This document shows, in pieces, positions 32,388 to 41,356 of a stretch of DNA of 64,000 nt. The translations under genes and the position numbers were made by a program. How positions within the stretch are numbered: position 1 is the first letter of the stretch; every line of letters starts with the position of its first letter. Where the stretch lies: contig NZ_JBBHLB010000004.1 in the NCBI RefSeq assembly GCF_037572415.1, forward strand, positions 248,001 through 312,000. Reading direction: 5' to 3'. This stretch comes from Flavonifractor porci. Lineage in GTDB: Bacteria; Bacillota; Clostridia; Oscillospirales; Oscillospiraceae. The notes beneath the pieces were generated by a model. That model searched no databases, was not told where the DNA came from, and saw only the letters and a list, made by a program, of their open reading frames with translations.

Positions 32388-34170
32388 GCGGTTGTCCTCC
32401 ATATGATTTTTTCTCTCTGAATTTATCCCGGGCTGCCAGCAGCGGGTCCAGTCCGGCGCCGCCCCGTTTGGCGGCTTCTGTTTCGATGATCTCTAAGTAG
32501 TCGCGCAACGCTTGGCTGCGATTGGAACGGGTCTCCGGTTGTTCCAAAAGCCCGGTGATGTGACTCATCTCCTCCGGGTCCAGCGATCCGGACAGCGCGC
32601 CCAGCTGTAAGCTGAGCCCCTGGCTGTGCCGCTGCTTGAGCAGCACATAGAGCTTGGCCAGCAGGGGAGAGGAGAATTGGGAGGGGTCCAGCCCCTCTGT
32701 CTCAGGCAGCAGACTTGAGTCCAGCAGCAGCAGCCGGATTACACCCTCCTCCGCCCGGGCGGAGCGGATGTTCTCGTAGCGCAGCTGCCTGGATTTGGGC
32801 TGGAGCTGGACGGCAGGGGTCAGGTCCTTTTTTGCCTGGACCTTTCTAGCCCGCCAGGCCCGGTCCTTTCGGAAACGAGCCACCTCCTGGGCCATGGCGG
32901 TTCCGGAAATGCCTGCTACTGCCGCTGCCTTGTTGCCGTAGATCTCCCGTTCAATGGGGCTTTGAAGGGCGGCGATGGTGGCTACTGCTTCCTTTAGGTA
33001 GGCCAGCCTGCCCTCCTCGCTTGACAGGTCATGCTTTGACTGAAGGCTGTCCAGCCGGTAGTCGTTCTGGCCGGCACTGCCGTTGAGGCATTTCTCAAAG
33101 GCAGTGGGCCCAAACTTTTTAACAAAATCATCCGGGTCCTGTTTGATGGGCTTGCCTTCGGCGTCAAAGGCGTTGGGCAGCTGAAGTACCCGGACGGTGA
33201 GGTTGGCATTTTTTAAAATGTTGAGCACCCGGTCGGTGGACTGCTTGCCGGCGGCATCATTGTCGTAGCACAGCACCAGTTCCTTGGTGTACCGGGCCAA
33301 AATGCGGGCGTGTTCTTCGGTGAGAGCGGTACCCATGGTGGCTACCACATTATCAAAGCCCGCTTGGTGCAGGGTGATCACGTCGATGTTGCCTTCCACC
33401 AGCACCAGATTGGGGCGCTTGGTATTCTTGGCAAAGTTGAGGGCATAAATGAGCCGGCCTTTTTTGAAGAGTACCGTCTCTGGGGTGTTCAGATACTTGG
33501 CGCCCTCCAGTCCGGGGAGCAGGCGGCTGGTGAAACCCACCACTTCGCCCCGCACGTCAATAACCGGGAGCATGAGCCGGGACCGGAACTTGTCATAAAT
33601 GCCACCGTTCTTCCCGGCCACCGCAAGACCGGCGTCGATGAGTTCCATCTTGGTGTACCCCTTGGCGGTCATGGCCTTGGTGAGGGCGTCCCACTGGTCG
33701 GGAGCGGCCCCTAGACCGAACCGGGTAGCGGTACGGGGAGAGATTTGCCGCTGAGCGATGTAGTCCCGCACCTGTTGGCCGCCGGGACTGGTAAGGTAGT
33801 CATGATAGAAGCGGGCCGCGTCTCTGGACAGCTCCAACAGCCGGGTTCGCTTTTTGCGGTAGGCCTCGTTTTCTCCGGCCTCAGGCACCTCCAGTCCTGC
33901 CCGCTTGGCCAGCAGCTTTACCGCGTCAAGAAAAGGAAGGTTCTCCATCTCCATGACAAAAGAGATCACGCCGCCACCCTTGCCGCAGCCGAAACAGTGA
34001 TAGATCTGCTTATCGGGAGAGACGGAGAAGGAGGGGGTCTTTTCATTGTGGAAGGGACACAGGCCCCATAGATTGCTTCCTTTTTTTGTGAGGTGGACGT
34101 AAGAAGAGACCACATCGGCGATGTCGCTGCGGGCCACCAGATCGTCAATAAATTGTTCTGGTATCGCCAC
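32380..34170 (-). CDS. dnaG: DNA primase
   Basis: Makes RNA primers for replication; 596 residues. The zinc finger has CPFHNEKTPSF and YHCFGCGKGG (about 40-65). The TOPRIM core shows LVEGNIDVI, ATMGTALT and CYDNDAAGKQ. A C-terminal helicase-interaction domain follows. The start is taken as GTG 34170 because AAGGAGG lies six bases before it; an upstream TTG at 34200 would put the ribosome site inside the gene. It overlaps rpoD by eight bases. Confidence 0.97.
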   Translation of the reverse strand: MAIPEQFIDDLVARSDIADVVSSYVHLTKKGSNLWGLCPFHNEKTPSFSVSPDKQIYHCFGCGKGGGVISFVMEMENLPFLDAVKLLAKRAGLEVPEAGENEAYRKKRTRLLELSRDAARFYHDYLTSPGGQQVRDYIAQRQISPRTATRFGLGAAPDQWDALTKAMTAKGYTKMELIDAGLAVAGKNGGIYDKFRSRLMLPVIDVRGEVVGFTSRLLPGLEGAKYLNTPETVLFKKGRLIYALNFAKNTKRPNLVLVEGNIDVITLHQAGFDNVVATMGTALTEEHARILARYTKELVLCYDNDAAGKQSTDRVLNILKNANLTVRVLQLPNAFDAEGKPIKQDPDDFVKKFGPTAFEKCLNGSAGQNDYRLDSLQSKHDLSSEEGRLAYLKEAVATIAALQSPIEREIYGNKAAAVAGISGTAMAQEVARFRKDRAWRARKVQAKKDLTPAVQLQPKSRQLRYENIRSARAEEGVIRLLLLDSSLLPETEGLDPSQFSSPLLAKLYVLLKQRHSQGLSLQLGALSGSLDPEEMSHITGLLEQPETRSNRSQALRDYLEIIETEAAKRGGAGLDPLLAARDKFREKKSYGGQPHE

Positions 34171-34327
34171 AGGCATCCTCCTTCCGACTATGTTTTCCAA
34201 TCAATGCCATTTTCATACGCGAACATGTGTAAAGTCAAATAACCTTACAAAATGAACTCCCGATAAGAGGGGAAGTAACGAGTTGGAATAATCAAAACCC
34301 TTTAAAATCAAGAAGTATAAAGTGAGA

Positions 34328-35332
34328 TTACTTTACGCTCCAGGACTTCGGGATAAAAGCGTCGCTGAACTGATCTACGGCATATTTATCGGTCATACCG
34401 GAGATATAGTCGCATACGGCACGCTCCACACCCTCCTCCACACGGATATCCTGATATTCCGGAGGCAGCTTGTCCGGGTCCTTCACATAGAACTCAAACA
34501 GACGGCGGATCATGTCCTGAGCCTTTCCCTCTTCTCCTTTGGCCACCGGGCTGCGGTAGACATATTCAAACATGAACTCCCGCAGTTCATTCATAGCGTC
34601 CCGGCAGGCGGGGGACTGGACAATGTCGTTCTTTCCGGCGGACTGGGTGATGATGTCCACTGTCAAAGTGTTGATTCGCTCAGAGTGGGTGAAGCCCAGC
34701 ACCTGGGACACCGAGAGGGGCAGGTCCATGGGGTAGATGATCTTGCCCCGCATGGCGTCGTCAATGTCGTGATTGATGTAGGCGATCTTGTCGGCCAGCC
34801 GCAGCAGACGGCCCTCCAGGGTCTCAGCCTGGTCGGGGCCGGTGTGGCAGAGGATGCCCCGGCGCACCTCGTAGGTCAGGTTGAGTCCCTCGCCCTCCCG
34901 TTCCAGGCGGTCCACCACCCGCAGAGACTGCTCATTGTGGGCAAAGCCGCCGGGCATGATCTCGTTGAGGACCCGCTCTCCAGCATGGCCGAAGGGGGTG
35001 TGGCCCAGATCGTGGCCGTAGGCTGCCGCTTCCGCCAGATCCTCGTTGAGGCGTAAGCCACGGGCGATGGTGCGGGCGATGCGGCTGACCTCGATGGTGT
35101 GGGTCATGCGGGTACGGTAGTGGTCCCCCTCCGGCTCCAGAAAGACCTGGGTCTTGTGCTTGAGCCGCCGGAAGGCCTTGGAGTGGACGATCCGGTCGAT
35201 GTCCCGCTGAAAGCAGGTCCGGGTGGGGCAGGGCTCCAGAGGGACCAGACGTCCCCGGGAGTGGGCGGACAGGCAGGCATAGGGGGAGAGCAGGGCCGAC
35301 TCGGCGGCTTCGGTCTGTTCACGCAGTACCAT
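34328..35332 (-). CDS. dgt: Deoxyguanosinetriphosphate triphosphohydrolase-like HD protein
   Basis: dNTP triphosphohydrolase of 334 residues. The HD site is made by TRMTHTIEVSRIARTIARGL, then YGHDLGHTPFGHAGE and a later ADKIAYINHDIDD. The N-terminal DIDRIVHSKAFRRLKHKTQVF is diagnostic of the Dgt family. In clostridia dgt often precedes dnaG and rpoD, as here, and may adjust dNTP pools to replication. The 157 bases to dnaG hold only a weak TTGACT-like element, so read-through from dgt is likely. Confidence 0.94.
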   Translation of the reverse strand: MVLREQTEAAESALLSPYACLSAHSRGRLVPLEPCPTRTCFQRDIDRIVHSKAFRRLKHKTQVFLEPEGDHYRTRMTHTIEVSRIARTIARGLRLNEDLAEAAAYGHDLGHTPFGHAGERVLNEIMPGGFAHNEQSLRVVDRLEREGEGLNLTYEVRRGILCHTGPDQAETLEGRLLRLADKIAYINHDIDDAMRGKIIYPMDLPLSVSQVLGFTHSERINTLTVDIITQSAGKNDIVQSPACRDAMNELREFMFEYVYRSPVAKGEEGKAQDMIRRLFEFYVKDPDKLPPEYQDIRVEEGVERAVCDYISGMTDKYAVDQFSDAFIPKSWSVK

Positions 35333-35428
35333 GGTCGCTCACCAGCCTCTCAGCAAATTTCAACCTTTATTCTTTATACGCCGCAGCCTGGATAAAACCC
35401 TTCTTTTTTTGCGGATTTTCTATTATGC

Positions 35429-36124
35429 TCACAAATTCCCTTGAGGAAGGTGGAGAAATTCGTCACTTTGCTTGCCGGTGAGCAGGGCCAGCAGAGAATC
35501 AGGGGTGGAGATGATCTGCTGTGCGCCCTGTCCGGTCAGAAATTGTGGATCACGGAAGCCCCAGCTCACGGACAGGCAGGGCAGACCGGCGTTGCGGGCG
35601 GTCTGGATATCCACCTCGGAGTCGCCTACATAGACGGCCTCTTCGGCATGGGCGCCCAGCTCTTTCAGGGCGCGAAACACAGTATCAGGGGCGGGCTTGC
35701 GGGCAATGCCCTGGGATTCACCGATGGCCACCTTCACCCGATCTCCAAAGTAAGTCTGACACAGACCTTTGACAGCGCCGTCAAATTTATTGGACACCAC
35801 TGCCAGTTTGATCCCGGCCTGATTCAGACCGTCCAGCAGTTCCAGCACACCGGCGTAGGGGGCGGTGCGGTGTTCCATGTTCAGCAGGTAGTGGGCCCGG
35901 AAATCGGCCAGACATTGCGCCTCCAGTTCTTCGGGAGTGCCCCCGGGCACGGCGCGGTGGATGAGCAGCCCAACTCCGTTGCCCACAAAGCGGCGTACCT
36001 CATCCAAAGAGCGGGTGGGCAGTTTGTGGAGCGCCAGAGCGTAGTTGGTACTGTCGGCCAGATCCTGAAGGGTATCCAGCAGGGTGCCGTCCAGATCGAA
36101 GATTACAGTGGAATAGGGGATCAT
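35429..36124 (-). CDS. HAD-family phosphatase, phosphoglycolate-phosphatase-like
   Basis: Haloacid-dehalogenase phosphatase of 231 residues. Motif I is VIFDLDGTLLDT with the nucleophile Asp10, motif II VVSNKFDGA, motif III around RKPAPDTV, motif IV VGDSEVDIQTA. The helical cap sits between motifs I and II (subclass I, PGP/Gph type). It could act on phosphoglycolate or another small phosphate ester. The start at 36124 has AAGGAGG upstream. It follows the glycosyltransferase genes on the same strand after a hairpin. Confidence 0.93.
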   Translation of the reverse strand: MIPYSTVIFDLDGTLLDTLQDLADSTNYALALHKLPTRSLDEVRRFVGNGVGLLIHRAVPGGTPEELEAQCLADFRAHYLLNMEHRTAPYAGVLELLDGLNQAGIKLAVVSNKFDGAVKGLCQTYFGDRVKVAIGESQGIARKPAPDTVFRALKELGAHAEEAVYVGDSEVDIQTARNAGLPCLSVSWGFRDPQFLTGQGAQQIISTPDSLLALLTGKQSDEFLHLPQGNL

Positions 36125-36153
36125 AACAAGCCTCCTTATCAGCAATGGCAGGA

Positions 36154-36184
36154 AATGCGGGCGGTCTGTGGGACCGCCCGCATT
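36154..36184 (-). terminator. Hairpin after the glycosyltransferase gene
   Basis: Perfect 13-bp stem (36154-36166 with 36172-36184). Only TTTCC-like bases follow on the minus strand, so termination may be partial and the phosphatase may be co-transcribed. Confidence 0.45.
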
Positions 36185-36189
36185 GTGGG

Positions 36190-37266
36190 TCAGTAAAGTC
36201 CGTTGGCAGAGAGGATCTGGGCAACCTGCATAGCCCGGTTGGACCAGGCGGCGGCGGCTCCGTGTTCCCGCCGGCGGGCGGCAGGCCAGCCTGCCGGCTC
36301 CTCCAGAGCGCGGATGCACAGCCGCGCAAACTCGCCGGGGCTGTGGGCGGCGTAGATCACATCGGGAAAGTGCTCCACATGGTCAGGGAAGAACATGGCA
36401 ACAATGGGCTTGCCGGAAGAGAGATATTCATAGATCCGGCTGGGTACCACATCCGCGCCATAGTCGGATTGGCGTAGCAGATGGAGGCACACGTCGAAAC
36501 GGGACAGATAGTCGGGAATATCCACCGGCAGTTGGCGGCCCAGCAGACGGACGTTGGGCAGGGACTCCAGAGTGCGCAACTGGGGATTGTAGGGTTCTGC
36601 CCGACCAACAAAAACAAAGGTACACCGGGGCAGGGCGCGGGCGGCCTGGATGGCTGGCGTCAAGTCCAGATCTTCCCAGATCGTGCCCACAAAACCCAGT
36701 ACCGGGCCGGCAAGGTCGGCCAGGGGAGCGGGGCACTCTGTACTGGCACGGGAAAACATGGGATAACTGACTCCGTTGGGAAGCAAGGCAATGTTGTCAC
36801 TGCAGGGGGAAAGATGGTCGGCCAACCCCTCGGAGGCGGCAAAGATCACGTCGGCGGCCAGGGCCAGGTCGCTCTCCCACTCAGGCGGGGTGTCCAGCCA
36901 GTCCTGAGCGCAGTCATATACCAGCCCCTGATGAGGAATGGCGTCCAGCAGGTGGACCTGCTCCGGAGAAGTACACCAGAGCAGAGGTTCCCGAAACCGG
37001 TGCATATCCATCAGTTTGAGGATGTGGCGGGTCAGCTTGCGGTCCCGGACGAACCGGAGCAGCCGCTGATCCTCGGCGGCCTCAGGCGCGGGCGGGAGGG
37101 CGTATACAGTTAAACCGGGGCGCACCTTCCGGCCAGGCTTGCGGTAGCTGCGGGAAGGAGGCTCCAGAAAGAGAATTTTGGCATCCTTCAGCCGGGTCAT
37201 CAGCTGCTGGGTGCGGGTGGGAATGGTGCTCCAGGGCTGGGAGGAGAGACACAGGATCTGTTTCAA
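36190..37266 (-). CDS. Glycosyltransferase (GT-B fold, TuaH-like)
   Basis: 358 residues. The start is a TTG at 37266 that overlaps the stop of the upstream gene as TTGA, with GGAGGG seven bases before. QPWSTIPTRTQQLMTRL at the N-terminus and the C-terminal EYLSSGKPIVAMFFPDHVEHF fit glycosyltransferases of the group that includes TuaH of teichuronic acid synthesis. VVPSRIYEYLSSGKP corresponds to the nucleotide-sugar site. Sugar and acceptor are unknown. Translational coupling with the CsaB fusion suggests both work on the same wall polysaccharide. Confidence 0.85.
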   Translation of the reverse strand: MKQILCLSSQPWSTIPTRTQQLMTRLKDAKILFLEPPSRSYRKPGRKVRPGLTVYALPPAPEAAEDQRLLRFVRDRKLTRHILKLMDMHRFREPLLWCTSPEQVHLLDAIPHQGLVYDCAQDWLDTPPEWESDLALAADVIFAASEGLADHLSPCSDNIALLPNGVSYPMFSRASTECPAPLADLAGPVLGFVGTIWEDLDLTPAIQAARALPRCTFVFVGRAEPYNPQLRTLESLPNVRLLGRQLPVDIPDYLSRFDVCLHLLRQSDYGADVVPSRIYEYLSSGKPIVAMFFPDHVEHFPDVIYAAHSPGEFARLCIRALEEPAGWPAARRREHGAAAAWSNRAMQVAQILSANGLY

Positions 37267-39494
37267 CGGGACACACCCTCCAAAAGCTGGCGAGCGGTCT
37301 CCTGATTGCGTTCCTCCACCTGGCGCAGGCGTTCTACGCCGCCGGACAGGAATTCGGTGTCTCCGATCCGGGTATAAACCGCGTCGATATAGCCGCACAG
37401 GGATTCCACCGTCACCTTATCCAGATCGGTATATAGATCCTGGCCGATATAGGAGAGGAAGGAACTGATTTTCTGGTCGTATACCACGCCCACCAGGGGT
37501 ACACCCTGACCGGCGGAAAAGACCAGGGCGTGAAGCCGCATAGAGATAACCGCCTGCATCCGGGCAAACAGACCGATGGTGTGATCGGAACTGCCGGTAT
37601 GGGTGAGAATGTGGTGGGGGGCTTTCATATACTTTGCAGCCAGCTTGGCGGCATCCACGTCCAGACGGCGCTCAATAGGCAGAAAGACGGGAGTCAGGCC
37701 GTATTTTTCATAGGCGTAGTCGGCGGCGGCAGCAAAAACGGGGGCCTTGGCCTCGAAGCCCGGCCAGGGCCGCAGGGCAAACCCGATATATTTGCCGTTG
37801 GGGTCGATACCCTGGCTCTCCAGAATACCGTCCACCACGGGCGCGGGAGCGGCGGGCAGGATGACCGTGGGGTCGGCGGAGAGGATGATCTCCGGGTGGG
37901 TGACCTTCATGTCGGTCAGTTCTTCACGGGAGTGAGTGTCCCGCAGGGTGATGGCGTCCACGCTCTTCTGGAGCACCTTGGACGCCCGTTTCCGGTTGGC
38001 AGGGGAGTGGATGGGACCAATGCCGCAGCCGTACATCATAACCTGATTGCCCAGCCGTTTGGCCCAGGAGATGGTGAAGAGATAGAACCACAGGGAGCGG
38101 TGGCTGGTTACGTCCTGCATCAGGGAACCGCCGCCGTTGATATACAGCTTGGTTTTTCGCATCCGCCACAGGAACTTGGGGAAGGCGAAGGTATAGATGG
38201 AGTTGACGCGATAGGTGCGCCGGGTATCCTCCGGACTGCGGGAGAGCACCCAGATGGGCAGGTCGGGGTCTACCTGCCGCAGCTCGGTGACGATGGCCTC
38301 CAAAATGGCGTCGTCACCGGCGTTGCCCCGGCCATAGGCTCCGCATACCAGGGCGCCGTCCCGCCGGCCGGTCTTGCGGTCCTGGCGGCGGAGAATGGTG
38401 TCGTAAATGGAGAGCTGCCGCTGCAGGGTGCTCTCCAGGGAATAGTCCTCCTTGGCCCGCTGATAGAGCCGCTGGCCCATATGCTGGCGCAGTTCCCGAT
38501 CCTGGGCCAGCGCAATGAGGTGGCGGGAGAGTCCCTCGGCGTCCCCTGCCTCAAAGAGGAAGCCGTGAATACCATGCTCGATCAGGTAAGGTACGCCGCC
38601 CACTCGGCTGGCTACTGTGGGCAGGCCCGCCCGGGCGCCCTCGGTGAGGGAGTAGGGGAAGGTTTCGGAAAGAGAGGTGAGGGTATTGATGTCCAGGGCA
38701 TTGTAGAAGCTGTCGGTGTCGGACACCCAACCGGCAAAGCAGACCTGCTTGGATACGCCAAGCTGGCTGGCCAGATCCTTCAGCATTCCCATCTGCTCGC
38801 CGTCACCGGCGATAAGCAGCCGCAGATGAGGGCAGACTTTATGGGCCAGCGCAAAGCCGCGGACCAGGGTGGCAATATCCTTGACGGGATTGAGGCGGGC
38901 GGCAATGCCCACCACAACGGACTCCTGGTCGGCATCCAGACCCACGCTCTTCCAGTATTCCTCCCGGGAGAGGGCGGGGGTACGGGGCGTAAAATCAATG
39001 CCGTTGTAGATGGTAAACAGCTTGTCCGGGTCAAAGCCCCGGGAGATGAGCAGATCGGTCATGGCGTCGGAAACGCCAATACGGTAGTCCAGCCTCCGAA
39101 GGGCGATGGTGTTGATGGTGCCGTAGGTGATGCGGGAGAAGGGACGGCCCAGGTAGTCCAGCCGATAATCGGAGTGGACGGTAGTGACCACGGGCAGGCC
39201 GGTGGCCTTCCGCAGCAGGGCGCCCATCAGGTTGCCCCGGGCGCCGTGACAGTGGAGGAGTTGATAGCCCCCCTCCACGATCATCTTTTTCAGGGTGCTG
39301 CGGGTCTTCAGCAGATTGTGTCCAGGCAGGACCACGGTGGGGATACCCAGTTCCCGGGCTTCCTGTGCAAAGGGACCTTCCATAAAACATACCATGGTAA
39401 CATCAATGGTATGGGCAAGATTTTTCAGCAGGGAATGAACGTGAGTTTTGGCGCCGCCGCTGTCGCCGCCGGAGATGAGGTGCATGACCTTCAT
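37263..39494 (-). CDS. csaB: Fusion of a GT4 glycosyltransferase and polysaccharide pyruvyl transferase CsaB
   Basis: 743 residues in two full domains. Residues about 1-380 are a GT4 glycosyltransferase: GGDSGGAKTHVHSLL, FTIYNGIDF, and SLSETFPYSLTEGARAGLP. Residues about 385-735 are CsaB: GAYGRGNAGDDAILEAIV, LYINGGGSLMQDVTS, MYGCGIGPI, LRDTHSREEL and the C-terminal SMRLHALVFSAGQGVPLVG. CsaB adds pyruvate ketals to secondary wall polymer, the anchor for SLH-domain surface proteins. Fusion would link sugar addition and pyruvylation. The ATG is 123 bases upstream of the divergent DUF4330 gene. Confidence 0.93.
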   Translation of the reverse strand: MKVMHLISGGDSGGAKTHVHSLLKNLAHTIDVTMVCFMEGPFAQEARELGIPTVVLPGHNLLKTRSTLKKMIVEGGYQLLHCHGARGNLMGALLRKATGLPVVTTVHSDYRLDYLGRPFSRITYGTINTIALRRLDYRIGVSDAMTDLLISRGFDPDKLFTIYNGIDFTPRTPALSREEYWKSVGLDADQESVVVGIAARLNPVKDIATLVRGFALAHKVCPHLRLLIAGDGEQMGMLKDLASQLGVSKQVCFAGWVSDTDSFYNALDINTLTSLSETFPYSLTEGARAGLPTVASRVGGVPYLIEHGIHGFLFEAGDAEGLSRHLIALAQDRELRQHMGQRLYQRAKEDYSLESTLQRQLSIYDTILRRQDRKTGRRDGALVCGAYGRGNAGDDAILEAIVTELRQVDPDLPIWVLSRSPEDTRRTYRVNSIYTFAFPKFLWRMRKTKLYINGGGSLMQDVTSHRSLWFYLFTISWAKRLGNQVMMYGCGIGPIHSPANRKRASKVLQKSVDAITLRDTHSREELTDMKVTHPEIILSADPTVILPAAPAPVVDGILESQGIDPNGKYIGFALRPWPGFEAKAPVFAAAADYAYEKYGLTPVFLPIERRLDVDAAKLAAKYMKAPHHILTHTGSSDHTIGLFARMQAVISMRLHALVFSAGQGVPLVGVVYDQKISSFLSYIGQDLYTDLDKVTVESLCGYIDAVYTRIGDTEFLSGGVERLRQVEERNQETARQLLEGVSR

Positions 39495-39527
39495 GAAATC
39501 AAAACCTCCAAAGAAAAAAGAAAGTAC

Positions 39528-39557
39528 TTGTGTCTCGGTGGGGATCTATGATACAAT
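39528..39557 (+). promoter_or_regulatory. Promoter candidate for the DUF4330 gene
   Basis: TTGTGT (39528-39533), 18-base spacer, TACAAT (39552-39557). Confidence 0.45.
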
Positions 39558-39616
39558 AACCCGGTACCATTGTACCAAGTGCGACATGAATTTACAACCT
39601 CGGAGGCTGCAAAAAG

Positions 39617-40132
39617 ATGATAGACGAAAAGGGAAGATTGTTTGGTAAAATCAACATCGTGGATCTGCTGGTGCTTCTGGTGATCATCATCGCGGCGGTG
39701 GTGTTGGGTATGAAATTCCTCAAACCCGGCAGCAGCGGCATTGTGGGCGGAGGCGCCACCACCACCCATGTGGAATATACCGTGTTGGTAGAGAACGTTC
39801 AGCCGGCGGTTTATGAGAGTATTAAGGAAAATTATATCCCTTCCACCCTGATGGCCTCCGGTGAACTGCTGGACGGCCAGGTCACCGGCGTAGAGGCCAA
39901 GCCTCACGGCGGAGATGTGACAGTGAGCACATCCGGCGATACGATCGCTTTTACTGCTGATAAGGGACTGCTGGACCTGACCTTCACCGTGGAGTGCAAT
40001 GTGGCCAATCCCATTACCACAGAGCTTGGTACCCAGGAGGTGCGTGTGGGCAAGAACCACATTCTCAAAACCGATAAATTTGAGCTTAACGGTGTGGTTC
40101 TGGACTGCACCTGGAGCGAGAACGCCGAGTAA
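39617..40132 (+). CDS. DUF4330-family single-pass membrane protein
   Basis: 171 residues. The N-terminus DEKGRLFGKINIVDLLVLLV is the DUF4330 signature, leading into one transmembrane helix. After a Gly/Ser/Thr linker comes an extracytoplasmic beta-rich domain (HVEYTVLVENVQPAVYESI onward). Function unknown; in clostridia such genes are often near cell-surface polysaccharide genes, as here. It begins a short operon with PAP2 and a GNAT gene, separated by a weak hairpin. Confidence 0.8.
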   Translation: MIDEKGRLFGKINIVDLLVLLVIIIAAVVLGMKFLKPGSSGIVGGGATTTHVEYTVLVENVQPAVYESIKENYIPSTLMASGELLDGQVTGVEAKPHGGDVTVSTSGDTIAFTADKGLLDLTFTVECNVANPITTELGTQEVRVGKNHILKTDKFELNGVVLDCTWSENAE

Positions 40133-40157
40133 ACCGGCTGAGATCGATCAAAATAGG

Positions 40158-40190
40158 GAGGGCGGCGGTCATAGTACCGCCGTCCTCTTT
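40158..40190 (+). terminator. Weak terminator after the DUF4330 gene
   Basis: Twelve-position stem (40158-40169 with 40176-40187, one G-T), followed by only TTT; probably partial. Confidence 0.45.
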
Positions 40191-40209
40191 CCAATAGGAG
40201 GAACTTATT

Positions 40210-40764
40210 ATGCCCCAATGGCTGCTGCAGATAGACGGCGGTATTCTGCTGTGGATCCAGAACTTCCTGCGCTGTGCTCTACTGGACCCTATCATGATCG
40301 TTTACACCCGGATGGGCGACGCTGGCATCCTGTGGATCGTGCTGTCGGTGGTGCTCCTCTGTATTCCCAGGACCCGCAAGGCGGGCTTTGTCAGCTTGAT
40401 CGCCATGCTGCTGGGCCTGCTGTGTACCAATGTGGCGCTCAAACACCTGGTGGGCCGGGACCGGCCCTGGCTGGTGGTAGAGGGGCTGATCCCGCTGGTG
40501 GCCGAGCACGACCCCAATTCCTTCCCCTCGGGCCATACCTGCGCCGCCTTTGCGGCGGCCTCTGCCTGGTGCCGAACCCTGACCCGGCGGTGGATGAAGG
40601 TGATGTCCCTGGTGATGGCCGCTCTGATGGGCTTCTCCCGGCTCTATGTGGGCGTCCACTTCCCTACAGACGTGTTGGCCGGTATGGTGGTGGGTCTGCT
40701 GTGCGGCTGGCTGGCCTGGCTTATCTGGAAGGGGCTGGCCGCCTGGCGGGGCTGGGAGGCATAA
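40210..40764 (+). CDS. PAP2-family membrane phosphatase
   Basis: Lipid phosphatase of 184 residues with about five helices. The three catalytic motifs are present: KHLVGRDRPW, PSGH (in SFPSGHTCAAF) and SRLYVGVHFPTD. Such enzymes act on undecaprenyl pyrophosphate or phosphatidic acid at the outer face of the membrane. AGGAGG precedes the ATG. The following GNAT gene starts 3 bases after its stop. Being close to wall polymer genes, recycling of undecaprenyl pyrophosphate is plausible. Confidence 0.92.
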   Translation: MPQWLLQIDGGILLWIQNFLRCALLDPIMIVYTRMGDAGILWIVLSVVLLCIPRTRKAGFVSLIAMLLGLLCTNVALKHLVGRDRPWLVVEGLIPLVAEHDPNSFPSGHTCAAFAAASAWCRTLTRRWMKVMSLVMAALMGFSRLYVGVHFPTDVLAGMVVGLLCGWLAWLIWKGLAAWRGWEA

Positions 40765-40766
40765 CC

Positions 40767-41312
40767 ATGCGGGCAGAAGAGATGCAGACCACTCTGCGGA
40801 ATGGAAGCCAGTGCCTGCTTCGCAGTCCCCGCCCGGAGGACGGAGAGATGGTGCTGCGCCATCTGCGCCGGGTGGCGGCGGAGAGCCCATTTACCGCTTT
40901 TCTGCCGGAGGAGATCAGCAATACCCTGCGGGAGGAACAGGCCTTCCTCAAACGGCAGCTGGCCAGCCCGGGCAGATTGATGCTGGCCGGATTTGTGGAG
41001 GGAAGGCTGATTGGACTGGGGGGTGTGGGCCCCGCAGCCGCCAACCGCAAATGTGGCCACCGGGCTGAGTTGGGGCTGTCTATCCGCCGCCGTTGGTGGG
41101 GCCAGGGCCTTGGCCGGGCACTGGTGGATGGACTGTGCCGGGAAGCTGGGCGCATGGGCTATGCCCGCATGGAGCTGTCTGTGATGGAGGACAATGCCCG
41201 GGCGGTAGCCCTCTATGAATGCTGTGGGTTTGAGCGTTTTGGCCTGCTGCCCGATGCCTACCGTACAGAGGGAGGCAGTCAGGCCGCCATTTTGATGAGT
41301 AAGCCATTATAA
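40767..41312 (+). CDS. GNAT-family N-acetyltransferase
   Basis: 181 residues. The acetyl-CoA loop is RRRWWGQGLGRALVDGLCREA, close to the R-x-x-G-x-G/A consensus, followed by ELSVMEDNARAVALYECCGFERFG, typical of RimJ/RimL-like acetyltransferases. The ATG at 40767 follows GGGAGG and the PAP2 stop by two bases, so the genes are coupled. A much longer open frame upstream overlaps other genes and is not used. Substrate unknown. Confidence 0.88.
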   Translation: MRAEEMQTTLRNGSQCLLRSPRPEDGEMVLRHLRRVAAESPFTAFLPEEISNTLREEQAFLKRQLASPGRLMLAGFVEGRLIGLGGVGPAAANRKCGHRAELGLSIRRRWWGQGLGRALVDGLCREAGRMGYARMELSVMEDNARAVALYECCGFERFGLLPDAYRTEGGSQAAILMSKPL

Positions 41313-41349
41313 AACGGACGCCGGTCCCATAGGACCGGCGTCCGTTTTA
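41310..41349. terminator. Bidirectional terminator, GNAT / CofE-like gene
   Basis: Perfect 18-bp stem (41310-41327 with 41332-41349); between convergent genes. Confidence 0.85.
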
Positions 41350-41356
41350 TCTGAGT

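Noticed and set aside
39999..40766. Long frame leading into the GNAT gene at 40767 as one 437-residue protein
   Set aside because: It overlaps the DUF4330 end and all of the PAP2 gene in another frame; the GNAT gene has its own ATG and ribosome site.
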